This document shows, in pieces, positions 25,204 through 35,778 of a DNA stretch of 64,000 nucleotides. How positions within the stretch are numbered: the stretch's first letter is position 1; every line of letters starts with the position of its first letter. The translations under genes were made by a program, and so were the position numbers. The DNA is from Morinoia aosen. Lineage: Eukaryota > Arthropoda > Malacostraca > Amphipoda > Talitridae. The DNA lies in assembly GCA_030386875.1 (NCBI GenBank), contig CM059567.1, positions 81,399,130 through 81,463,129 of the forward strand, read 5' to 3'. The notes below the pieces were generated by a model, which worked only from the letters and a program-made list of their open reading frames with translations, was not told where the DNA came from and searched no databases.

Positions 25204-26056
25204 TAAGTCTAACAATTATAGTCAGATGGGGCAAGACACGACCGCAGCCATCATGGGGTAAGAAAGTAAATAAACGACTGGCCTATGGTGAGCATTCAAG
25301 CTGCACTGGAACAAATTTGACGATGGAATCTGTTAGAGCATTTACTTCCAACCATTTTAGTGTTTGTTGCTATCCTGTACTGCAAAAAGTGATTTTTTTG
25401 ACAAATTTAAAGAAAAAATTTTGGCATGTCACTACATGTTGTAACATGTAACAGTATGGTTGACTGACTTGGCTTGCACTGCTAAGCCCTCCAGCTCACA
25501 CAATACACATGTTAAGTTGTTAACAGCATGACTGTTGAGTGATGTGCAGCTGTCTTGCTTCAAGTTGCTTGTGGTGGTTACTTATGATCTGCATGGTGCT
25601 TCCCTCTCACATGACTTGCGTCTGTCTTCTGCTAAAACAAATTACTATGAATTGACACGCATAGCGATTCTCTTTGCACATCTTATTATTCTTATATCTT
25701 TACAGACTGCACAGCTATGTCCCTATGCATATGGTAATTGGTAAGTGGTAATTGTGATGGACAAACTCAATTCATATATTGTTCATAGAATGTAATAATT
25801 CATATAATGATGTAATATAATGTTGGAAATAAAGTAATCAAATAACAATATTTACTCAATAAGTGTATATAAATCTGGAAGAGAGGCAACTGGACCTATG
25901 TGAATAACTCTTTTAAACAAAAAAGGTATTACAAAAAACCCAATAAAGCCCAAAAAAAACCAATAAAACCCAAAAAAACCCTATTTAACCCAAAAAAACC
26001 CACGTGGGTTGGGTTTTTTTAAAAAACCCAGGGTTTTTTCCATCCCTGGTACTGTG

Positions 26057-26889
26057 TACATAGTATGGTGCGAACTATCCACCTATAAGCAAGTTAAAAA
26101 TAGTCATTGTTGTTATGCTATGGTTGAAACAAACCTCCCTTGGAGGAACAAGTAGGCACAAAGTAGTGAAGACTACATTAAATTATTATAGCATACATAC
26201 GATGGATTAGAAGATCAATATGGCATCATGGCCATCTGTGAAGCAAGGCGACAAATCGATGTATGCTTTACTCTTCGTAGCCATCAGAGTTTGTGCTTGC
26301 GTTTTTTACCTTTGCTTCTTCTTTTTGTGGGGTTGCCTGACTTCGCAGTCGCTTGAGTGAAAGTTGGTGTTTCCACTGCTAAGTTAAGTGGGAATATTTG
26401 AGGGGACGCATGGTGGTACTGATACTATTTGGATACGTTTAAAAATGCATCACTGTAAAATTCCAGAAAATAACTTATATGCTCGTTGATTTGGATTTCG
26501 AATTTAACTGATTACTTTTATGTGTTCGTACTTAACTTCAACTGTTGTTCCACGTTTGTATTTCTGGAAAATGTTTCTGAGAGTAAGAAAAATTGGAAGT
26601 CGCCATGCTTCGTCAAACATTGAATTTTGACTGGTCGCTAAACATGAGGCCCTTGTAATGTGTTCACATTTCTACAGAGATGGCATGGTTTCTTTATTGC
26701 AACAACGTGCATGTATCCCAATGGCTGAAGTGTCAAATATGATTTTTTTATTTTTTTTAATAGAATGTAATTGGTGACATTGCTTTCCTTTGTTCATGTA
26801 AACTTCTTCAACACTGAAAACAGCTTGATTGTCTTCTATTCGCCGAGGTGAGAAATGAAATTTTTTGCAGCTGTAGTGAGTGTGGCGGC
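26057..26889. other. Non-coding, nothing recognised
   Basis: Between the nested hAT pair and the 25-bp minisatellite. No supported feature. Confidence 0.7.
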
Positions 26890-27260
26890 GCGCAGAGTTG
26901 TGCAGCAGTGCAGAGCTGTGCAGCAGTGTGGCGTGCAGAGCTGTGCAGCAGTGCGGCGTGCAGAGCTGTGCAGCAGTGCGGCGTGCAGAGCTGTGCAGCA
27001 GTGCAGCGTGCAGAGCTGTGCAGCAGTGCGGCGTGCAGAGCTGTGCAGCAGTGCGGCGTGCAGAGCTGTGCAGCAGTGCGGCGTGCAGAGCTGTGCAGCA
27101 GTGCGGCGTGCAGAGCTGTGCAGCAGTGCGGCGTGCAGAGCTGTGCAGCAGTGCGGCGTGCAGAGCTGTGCAGCAGTGCAGCGTGCAGAGCTGTGCAGCA
27201 GTGCGGCGTGCAGAGCTGTGCAGCAGTGCGGCGTGCAGAGCTGTGCAGCAGTGCAGCGTG
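26890..27260. repeat. 25-bp minisatellite, about 15 units
   Basis: Two shortened 20-bp units (26890-26930) precede 13 full units of 25 bp from 26931. Each unit contains GCGTGCAGAGCTGTGCAGCA plus GTGCG. Units differ almost only at one base: A instead of G at 27005, 27180 and 27255. Because 25 is not a multiple of three and the unit has no stop in any forward frame, long Cys/Ala-rich open frames run through it in all three forward frames and on the reverse strand. These are by-products, not genes. Confidence 0.95.
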
Positions 27261-27896
27261 CGGCCCTCGGCCGTAACCATGGCGATGCGCCTGTCCAACA
27301 TTTCCGCCGTGGTCATTCTGGTGATCAGTTGTTCATTATTGTACATACATGTCCTGTGTTAATTCATTATGGGGACTTCAATCCTTGAATTATTGTCTAT
27401 TCAGGTTAACGGGTTTGGTCGTTACTGCTCTTCAGCTAAAATGTCAAATCAGTTATTGTCTCTTCGATTCTTTTCATCAGGCTATGATTGCCCATTCAAC
27501 TCCTGTGCTTATTTCACTGTTGTTTCTTCAAGTTACATGCTTACCCCGATATTGTGATTATCATCAATTTTAGTTTTGTACTCTCGTATTCCCTCCTTGT
27601 AGTAATTCTTTTGTATTCTATTTTTCTATCGCTTACGTGTTTTTCGATTTTTTGTTTATAAACCCTAGCTTTAATCTTCCGAAGACTCAGCTGATGAATT
27701 AGGATGGAGTAATTCCACTTGAAATTCAGCGTAGGACTTTCAATATTGATTCTCTGTTGATCCGTGGTAATGCGCATCAACAATTACCCAGCGCGTAGTG
27801 CTTCAGACCAGCAGCATCATCCTGCTCTCTGCCCACCGACCTGACGCGATGCTGGCCGCTCTGTCGTCACGCCACCGCGCCTGCTCGCGTGCTTAC
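27261..27896. other. Non-coding, nothing recognised
   Basis: Unique sequence between the minisatellite and the MITE candidate, somewhat GC-richer near 27820-27900. Confidence 0.65.
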
Positions 27897-28105
27897 CCCT
27901 TAACTGCTCAGTGTGCCATATATGACACACTAACTGAAAATGCTAAGTACAATTTATTTCTCGTTAAATGTGAGCCCTAATGTAATTTCTGAAGCTTTCT
28001 GTCGGACGGCAGTTTCGTCCCCATTGATGACCTGATGACAGCGTCAGTCTAATAATAGTAGTTGAATTATTGGAAAAATGAAAAAAAAATTTCCGCAGTT
28101 AAGGG
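27897..28105. mobile_element. Candidate piggyBac-like MITE
   Basis: A 209-bp segment bounded by an 11-bp perfect inverted repeat, CCCTTAACTGC at 27897-27907 and GCAGTTAAGGG at 28095-28105. The right flank is TTAA and the left is TTAC, so the ends read TTA(A/C)CCCTTAACTGC inward from both sides (14 of 15 matching). TTAA target sites and CCC-starting ends are the piggyBac signature. There is no coding capacity. The short length and single copy keep confidence moderate. Confidence 0.5.
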
Positions 28106-28392
28106 TTAATTTACGGATAATCACTTCTCTTTTGCTCATCCCAATTGAGAATAAGGTTGATAGGATACTAGTAAAATTTGACTGCGTGCAGTGCATTTTA
28201 GCCGTGTATTTATGCATTTTTGTTTTTCATAGGTTTTCTGAATTAACTTTATCGCAGAGACTCGTACTATGACGCAGATACTTTGTGATGTTACCTACTG
28301 TCGTTACTAAAACTCTGCTGAGTTGGAATGTGTAATCTTGTCAGCGTGCAAAGCATACAATATAGGAGGTATTTTTCAAGTTAGTACCAGAT

Positions 28393-28760
28393 ACTCTCCT
28401 TTCAACTATCGTATCCAAGAGAATTAGTGTTCCAGGGAGAGGATGTGAGCTTCAGAGCTGAAGGTTTGATAAGCCTTCCTTTTGTTGAAACAAAAGTATT
28501 TTTTTTTACAGAGAAGCATCTTTTTTGCAGTTAACCGCCGTCCATTTTTCAACTAACTTTTTTCTTTAATTTGATCATGTTTCATGAAATTTTTTTAACC
28601 TTACTGTTTCTATGCTCCGGGTGTGAGAACTCACCTTGTGCATAGGTTCCCCATTTCTTTAGTCCCATATACTAAATGGGGTCTTCCTTCTTTTTCTCGA
28701 AGGAACTCTTCTGTTGAAATGAGAGAGACTTGAATTGACGTATAATCTAATGTAATAATC
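28393..28760 (+). mobile_element. SINE-B copy 2
   Basis: A diverged copy. The head aligns as TTTCAACTATCGTATCC, then CCAGGGAGAGGATGTGAGC at 28432, the CCTTCCTTTTGTTGAAACAA block, and CTGTTTCTATGCTCC. It includes the CACCTTGTGCATAGGTTCCC block shared with copy 4, and ends near TAATCTAATGTAATAATC at 28760. The CTGTCCTGTTTTTCAG core is largely eroded. Orientation is plus. Confidence 0.6.
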
Positions 28761-31700
28761 AAATATTCTTTACGCAGTCACAACGCACAACTCGCAGCTT
28801 CTCTTTGCCTAAGTGTTTACTCACGTATTGCAGAGCATCGCCTTCGAATTGTAAATTTAGACTGATTCATTTGTATGTCTTTTCTCTTGATTTGAATTTG
28901 CATAATTTTAGAAAAAATACAGACATGTGTATTTATTTTTGAATATTTTAGGGTTAAAACTTTAGGATAATGCGTGTTTTTAACATAGTTGGTGGGAAAT
29001 GTATACATAAGTAGTAAGATTTTCTAATAATAAATTCTCGACATCCATAAACGAACGTCATAATTTGATTACAGTTTACAAACATAATTTTCAAGAAATG
29101 AAAGTGGAAGCATGGAATGATGCTACAAACCCACATGCCTTGGTAAACAAAGAGTGAATGTGATTTGTGCATACAATTTTATGTAATGAATTGGACATAA
29201 GTTGTTTTGAATATACAAAGTGCGATAAAAGTTATGTTTTAAGGTATAATAACTGTGATAACTGTTGCCAGTACGTTCACAACAAACCATCAAATTAATA
29301 TTTTGTTCAGACGAAGAAGAAGTATTACGTCAAGAACGGCATAAACCTTTTTTGTTGTGCCTTTTCGTTCAAGTCTATTATGAATGTTGGTGTTTAAGTG
29401 TTTCGGGGTCAAGTTAGGAAAGGATTTAGAAATGTAGGTAATAGAAAGCGTAAAATTCACCAGTGGCTAAAGAGCATTTCGCTAAAACTGAGCCTGGCTA
29501 GAATTGACATTTGAGCTTCATGGTTGAATGAAAATAGAAGCCGTGCATTTGAAAGTTAATGGGTCATTTCTATAGGTATACAAATTCGCATTTTAGTTCA
29601 CCACACAGCGAACTGAAATTTGTTCGTTGTCCGGATTTTTTTACGCATTAGTATTTCTTTAAAGTGCGGTACAGTCTATCACTGCAACTCACTGTTATAG
29701 GTATTGTACCAAAATTGTAGCTCATCTACTGAAATCTTGGAAAAGTGCATCTAAGTAATAGCATGTATGATAGTTCGGTCAAATAAGGAATACAATATGT
29801 ATGCAATACTGCTCTGCTTTTTATACTTTTGACGCCGAGCTCTGAGTGTAAGCCCTGACGCAGAAACGTCTTATAACTCAACAACGAAAAGATCATTAAC
29901 GCAAGCTTCGGAATTACGCACAATTTTGTGCTGTTGACTAATGGAACGGCTTTTTTCATGTGCATAAATAGTAATGCAGAATATCAGTCGACTTCACTCA
30001 GATTTCGAAGCGAGGTTTAAAGTCTACAACTCGATATTTGCTATCTAAACGAGTACGTTTAGGAAAAATAAAGCATTGCGTCTCGTAATACTTCATAGTG
30101 AAGTGTGTAATGGCGGAATGAGTTATCATTGATTATATTTTCATTGGAAATAATTATTTTCAACTCGCAATTAGGGTTTGCGGAGAGTTATAAAGAATTA
30201 GCATTCATCATTCTTAGCCAAGAAATGTATGAAATGTATCAAGTTACGAAAAATGAGTTGAGAAAAATAAAAACCCGAGCAATGATCAGATGGGATCCAA
30301 CGCTTTTCATTCAGACGATTCAGTTCATGAACGAAGGCTGTTTCTAAAATTTTAAAATTTAATTTCAATATTATGAAGTTAATTTTAATTTCAAATTGTG
30401 GAGGAAATTCCGATTGAATATTTTGCTAAAAAAACGATATGGTTGACTGGCAGACAAAAGTTTTCATCAGTGTTCCTGAAGTAAGGCTTCGATTGAATTT
30501 CAGTTAGAACAATCATTTTCGGTTTTCTTGATGAGTTTTACGCTGAAGTCTACGTTTTAATATTCATAGCACCGAGAGGCAATGAGATATAAATTATAAA
30601 CAAAATGTACTTGAGTGTTGTACGATGATAAATATAGACCGCTAATTAAATAGATCGTTCTTGTAATTTGCTAGGTAAAATATATCACTTTATATGGCAG
30701 CCCAAGCAAACGTATTGCTCTTCATGTCGGCGCATACCTAACATATTTCGGATGAGCGTCTAATTTTAAGTAGTTAGCAATGATGTGCTGAGGATTTGTG
30801 GTAATCCTCATGCCAAACTCTTGTTGTTAAATGCGTATTAGTTATTTCAATTACAGAGCGCGTTGGCTGGATGAGTTTCCAAAAAATATCTGGGAACTAT
30901 TTTCTCTTTAACTTTCTTACTCAGGTGCAGTTTCTCTTTATTCCATTTCTGATGATATAGTCGCGTCACAAGCACAGAATCAAATGTCAGATTTACTCTG
31001 CATAGCTCTAAGTTGAGATATTCTATCATATGTTTAAAATTTAATTTCCTTTTTAGTTTATGTTCAGAAGCTTATAATGCCTATCTTTTTCGTTTCATGA
31101 GGTTCCACGTTGATCATAGGAATGAACGCAAAGCGTCCTCGAGTATGCATGCTATTTCTCTCCGTGAAACTTTCAATGTTTTTTGCTAGTTTGGATGTGC
31201 AATGTTGAACTAGTCCCAGCCTAAATTTGAGTTCTGTGGAGATCATTATCTTTATAAGTTTATTGCCTAACTCTTCTATTTCTTGCGTGAAATTGTGAAG
31301 TGGGAATTATACGTAAACGTACTGTTCAATAGTAGAAATAAATGTTCTAGTAGCTAACACGCGATTCAGTATTTTTTATGCGTGTACTAGTTTTATTATG
31401 ATATTATTCGTATTTATCATTCCAAAGTTGAGACGAAGAGATACTCCAAGTAAGTTGACTCATTTCTAGTTATAATTTATACCTTTTACTCTCAACTCTT
31501 ATTCTAGCCGAAAAAGCTTGTTTTCCTAACACATAGAATTTGTCCTCCTGCTGGTCGGTAACAACTGTGGCTTGACGTTGGACCACGTCATTATTTTAGC
31601 CTACCGTGTGTTGAAGAAGTACAACTGTGCGAATAACGAACTTTGCTATCGATCGCTCGCTCATGACCGCGGCCTGCACCTCGCACTCAGTCTCGGTGAC

Positions 31701-32575
31701 GTGTTGCTCGCTGAAAATAGTTATGTTGAACACGCATTGTAAATATATTGAAACAAGCGTTGCAAATTGCTTTTCGTAGATTAGCAAGTTCATTTATTGA
31801 TGGTTTTTCTTGTATGATCCTGTGTAAGGTATATATATTGTTCATGTGTTAAGTTTGTGAAAGCGAGCTGTATACGACAGTTGGTAAAAGCGGGGCCGCC
31901 TGGGGCGCGTTTGTTGGGCTGGCCGAAAAACCGCCACGAAGTCGGGACAATTAAGCTGGGACAATCTGAACTGGGACCGAATTTTCAAAAAAATTATGTT
32001 ACCGCAGCGCTACAACTGGCAGCGTAAGGTCTTATAATTCAACTTCAATTAACAGGCTTTCAGCAGTGCGTAAGTTCTTGCTTGTAAATTGTTAGTAAAT
32101 CCACTCCCTCAGCACTTGATATCTTTCAACCAACGCTGGGAAGTGTCTAGCTAGTTGTGTGGCTAGAAACTTTAGTGAAATCTTCTATCGATGTGGAGGG
32201 CCTTCGGAATCTATCATACAACTTGACCTTCATCGCTGCTCAATTTGATGATTGGTTACTTCAATCTCAATGTTGAACATGTGTTTTGTTTAATTAAGTA
32301 TACATGTACATATGTCGGAAATCATCATTTGAAACTTGAATGATTTCGGTCGTTCGGTTGCAGCGTTAGGGAGCTACTCAAACAGAGTTTTTAATTAACT
32401 TGCGCCCTTATTTTATTGAAATAATTGAAGTACAAAAATGTTCCGCTAATTTTTTTTTAATTTTGAATATGTATTTTAAAAAAGTTAATTTGATTCTTTA
32501 TTTTATCTTTAAAAATTCGCCTCTCAGGAAAAAAGTTATAAATGGTTGAAAAAACGGGATGCATAAACAGCCTGC

Positions 32576-32605
32576 TGACGTCATTAGACCTCACTTGTGA
32601 CGTCA
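32576..32605. promoter_or_regulatory. Pair of perfect CRE sites
   Basis: TGACGTCA at 32576-32583 and again at 32598-32605, spaced 22 bp start to start (about two helical turns). TGACGTCA is the palindromic cAMP response element bound by CREB/ATF bZIP dimers. No gene start is visible nearby, so an enhancer role is only a possibility. Confidence 0.45.
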
Positions 32606-33288
32606 TTTTGTCGTAATTGTGTTGGAAGTTTTTGAGGGTTTAATTTCAGGCAGGTCTTTTTAGCTCAAGTCGAATCAGTATATAGAAAAGTTTGAGACAG
32701 TTAAATTTCAAACCCACAATTTCTGAAGCAATGCCCTCATTTCCTTAACTCCCCCGGATGTGCTTTTTCCGGAAATAATGTGAGTACTAAGTCACTGTTT
32801 CATGTGCCTTTTAATTAAAGCAACGTTTGTATCCCGATCTAGCATGAACCCATCTAGACACTTCGGTTGAATGGAGAATTTCCGGTTGTCTTACTACCCC
32901 CAAGGACAATCCGTCGTTATCTCCGGAATTCTACTCCGCTGAAGGGCACAAACGTATTGAGGTATGAAGGAAAGCGCATACAAGTTGGCGAGTAAGTTGA
33001 AGTGAGAGAATATCGTAGTTACAGAGGACAATTGAAGTGATATTAATTTGAAGGAAGAGAATAGTAACCAAATGTGGAGAACGGTTTTGAAACGGTATTT
33101 TAGTTAAACAATTTTAGGGACGAACCGTTGAGTAGGTGAGTCTCGCGTACGGCTGTCGGATACAACCTGGAACCACTGTTTTGTTGTAGAATGGTCATTA
33201 TAGTTCTATCCAATCAAAGTAACAGTGGTTGTGAAATTGTCTTTTAACAATTAACTTGAGTAAATCAAACGCTGTGTAAAGTATTTTT

Positions 33289-33308
33289 AAATAAATAAAT
33301 AAATAAAT
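33289..33308. repeat. (AAAT)n microsatellite
   Basis: Five repeats of AAAT/ATAA ending in AAATTT. Short and unremarkable. Confidence 0.85.
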
Positions 33309-33682
33309 TTAACGTGTAAATTAGGTGTTCAACTATAATTTTTTCATTGCTTGTTGCAATGCACTGTAGTACTAGTGCATGGCTCGAAAAATTGGTGTGT
33401 GATGAGAGCTTTCTTCAGTTTTCATTTTTTGAGCAGTGCTTCATGTTAACCGGCTATGGCTGTAGTTTAATTCTACCAAAGCCTGAAGCTCAAAATCACC
33501 TTATGACTGGCATGGTGTACTTTCTACGTAGATCCCGATTTAAGAACCTTCTTCCAGAGTTTCACAGGCTTTGCTTCCAGGTTGGATAGTCACACTGGTA
33601 ATTGATGGAACCTTCTTTAAAGTAACATTAAGTAATCCCACCAACCTCTCTCTGTTTGTTCCTCCGAGTCAACACGCTCGCT

Positions 33683-33712
33683 GCCGCTTGACGCAGGCGT
33701 GCGTCAAGCGGC
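33683..33712. repeat. Perfect 13-bp inverted repeat (hairpin)
   Basis: GCCGCTTGACGCA, a 4-nt spacer GGCG, then the exact reverse complement. No T-run follows, so it is not a terminator-like element. It is the core of a cluster of GACGC motifs extending to about 33775. Confidence 0.9.
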
Positions 33713-33729
33713 CTCTTGCTCTCTGCCGC

Positions 33730-33747
33730 TGACGCACATGCGCGTCA
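33730..33747. repeat. Second GACGC inverted repeat
   Basis: TGACGC, spacer ACATGC, GCGTCA. It lies 17 bp after the 13-bp hairpin and repeats the same TGACGC half-site. Confidence 0.75.
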
Positions 33748-34954
33748 TTTATTCCTTTACATTCTGTGACGCATACATTTTGTAGGAAGGCACGATCTAT
33801 TTAGCATTTGTTGTCTTCGAAATTGATCTCTAAAATTAACTCTTATTTGAATTGAATATTGAGCTTCAGTTTAACCAGCCGCAGTTTACGTGTTGTCGAC
33901 AATTCCGGACAAATGTCCACGATAAAGTGACAAAATTCCCGTTCATTTCCTACTTTTATAGCCTTATATACTGAGCGTCTGCTTCTTGTTACTTGATTGC
34001 ACGTATGTTCGAGGCCGGGGCACATCAATGTGGAAAACGTAATTCTTTTGTCTCTAAATGTGTCAGAAAACAGTCATTACAACAACAATCATAGGGTTAA
34101 CGTTGAGCGACTGAGTTATTTAATACTCAATGCTATTCAATATTTTCTCTGATTTGTCAGAGCTTTATGCTGGTTCAATGACAATTTGTTAATATCGTGT
34201 AACATGTATAAAAATGTAGGACTCCCTTTTCAAAATGAAAGATTAAATATTACAATTAAAACATGAAATATTTCTGAAGTAGTGAAGAAATTATCGCATT
34301 ATAGGCAAAACCGGTTTGCAAGTATTGATTCATGTTACTATATGGAATTTACGTTTTTATTTCATGTGCGAAGAGTTCTAAAATATTTTGTCACGGTAAT
34401 AACTAGAAGTTCCAGTGATAAATATGCATGGTGGGGCGTAGAAAGTTTTGTTTTCTTTCTCGAATTGTAGCGCCTCGATGTGCTGCTATCACAATATTCA
34501 ATAATCTCGTCATCAGGTATATCTTTAAGCGTGCAGAGAATCATAGATTTAGACAAGTCAAGAAATATATTGTAATTACGGTTCTATTCAAAAAAGTACC
34601 GTTATCAATAGCTTGAAGGTACTTTCTGGTTATGAAAAGCTAATTCAGATCATGTGACAAAAACCTTGGCGTAGAAGAAAAGCTAAATTATCACCAAGGA
34701 TTCCACAAAAATAATCACGACGTTGGCACGAAGGAAAGGATCTTCGTGAAGGACATATCCGATAACATTGTTCAACAGTAAAAAAGTAGTGATATTAAAT
34801 GGTCGTCCTTTATAGATTTCGGGTCACTGGACGCGAAAATAACACTTCAAATTGTCTGCTGGCTCACATTTTCGATTTTTTCATTATTTACATTTAATAT
34901 GTAATGCTATGGGAATACAATTGTACGAATAGCAGTTAACAAACTGTTCCTTTT

Positions 34955-35400
34955 ATACACAACGCGTTTTCGCCTGTCACTTTTGGTGGACGTCCGCAGC
35001 ATCTCCGGGGATCATCCAGCAAAAATCCGCTAGCATGGAAACTGACCACTTTCTTTTGTAACGCTGTTCCATTGCTGGAATACGAGTATCCTGGTGGAAT
35101 CGTTCTCCTTTATCGTCACTGAAAGCTTCACAATTCACTAGGATAACTGTACAATGTCAGTGTGTGAATTTATTTGCTGGAATACGCGTATCCTGGTGGA
35201 ATCGTTCTCCTTTATCGTCACTGAGAGCTTCACAATTCACTAGGATAACTGTACAATGTCAGTGTGTGAATTTATGGAGTGCAGTTTTAGTGACTTGTTG
35301 CATAAAATTTTCTTATAGGCAGAAATAAGTTCTTCCACTAGGTCTTCGTAATTTTGAACGCGAAAGTTGCCCAAGAATAATTGTGTACTAACATTTCGGA
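34955..35400 (-). pseudogene. Decayed mobile-type protein fragment (FHQD motif family)
   Basis: Minus-strand reading gives LFLGNFRVQNYEDLVEEL, ISAYKKILCNKSLKLHSIN, a frame change, ALSDDKGERFHQD, then MEQRYKRKWSVSMLADFCWM before a stop near 34979. I recognise this order (a [D/E]xLVEEL helix, a CNxSLKxH segment, an ExGERFHQD motif and a YxxxWxxxMxADxCW motif) from a protein very often repeated in arthropod genomes, whose function and element class I cannot name. The frame is broken, and its middle is duplicated by the 102-bp tandem repeat. Confidence 0.6.
35072..35275. repeat. 102-bp tandem duplication
   Basis: Two adjacent 102-bp units (35072-35173 and 35174-35275) start TTGCTGGAATACG and end TGTGTGAATTTAT. 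I count two differences: GAG/GCG and GAAAG/GAGAG. It lies inside a decayed minus-strand protein relic. Confidence 0.95.
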
Positions 35401-35443
35401 AACATTATCAGGCATTTAGCTCATTAGGATTGAGAATTGATTT

Positions 35444-35762
35444 GATTAGATGTAAGTTTAAGTCTCCCCAGCTTCAACAAAGGCTTTGCAAAGAGAGGAA
35501 GAAGGAAGGCACCATTTAGTATGGAGTTGAGGAAACGCGGAATCTATGCTCAAGGTGCATAGAAACACCAAGGTAAGAAAGTTTTTAAAAAAGTTGAAGA
35601 AGAAAGTAGTAGGCACTGAAAAACAGGACAGCAGTGACCCGAAAAAGATGATCCGTAACAAAACAAAAAGAACATTCTATTTCAACAAAAGGTAGGCCGA
35701 CTCAACCTTTAGCTCGGGATCTCACACATTCTGTAGGTACTATAGTTGTATCCCCCCGAGGG
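35444..35762 (-). mobile_element. SINE-B copy 3, with perfect 16-bp target duplication
   Basis: Flanked by GATTGAGAATTGATTT on both sides (35428-35443 and 35763-35778), a 16-bp perfect duplication of the size made by LINE-type target-primed reverse transcription. The element between is about 319 bp on the minus strand. It begins CCCCTCGGGGGGATACAACT at 35762 and ends CTTACATCTAATC at 35444. Compared with copy 1 it lacks part of the head. This copy fixes both ends of the family. Confidence 0.85.
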
Positions 35763-35778
35763 GATTGAGAATTGATTT

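Larger units (their letters stand above)
22663..26048 (-). mobile_element. hAT transposon, copy 3 (outer element, interrupted by copy 2)
   Basis: Same family in inverse orientation. On the plus strand it opens CAGGGTTGGCACATAAAT at 22663 and closes with TTTTTTCCATCCCTG at 26048. A perfect 8-bp target duplication GTACTGTG flanks it (22655-22662 and 26049-26056). The element is split at 23065/23066 by an insertion. Removing the inserted 1,664 bp and one 8-bp duplication leaves about 1,714 bp, the same length as copy 1. Its two parts are 22663-23065 and 24730-26048. Confidence 0.9.
28761..34954. other. Non-coding, with regulatory-type motifs
   Basis: Mostly AT-rich unique DNA. It contains the CRE pair (32576-32605), an (AAAT)n run, the GACGC cluster (33683-33775), and three GGGAC-containing short repeats at about 31945-31983. 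No gene recognised. Confidence 0.65.

Noticed and set aside
26672-27388. Long Cys/Ala-rich proteins of 142-224 residues on both strands
   Set aside because: They are by-products of a 25-bp tandem repeat with no stop in any forward frame; several frames are open at once, which a real gene would not show.
31945-31983. Three GGGAC-containing short repeats
   Set aside because: Too short and irregular to call more than chance.
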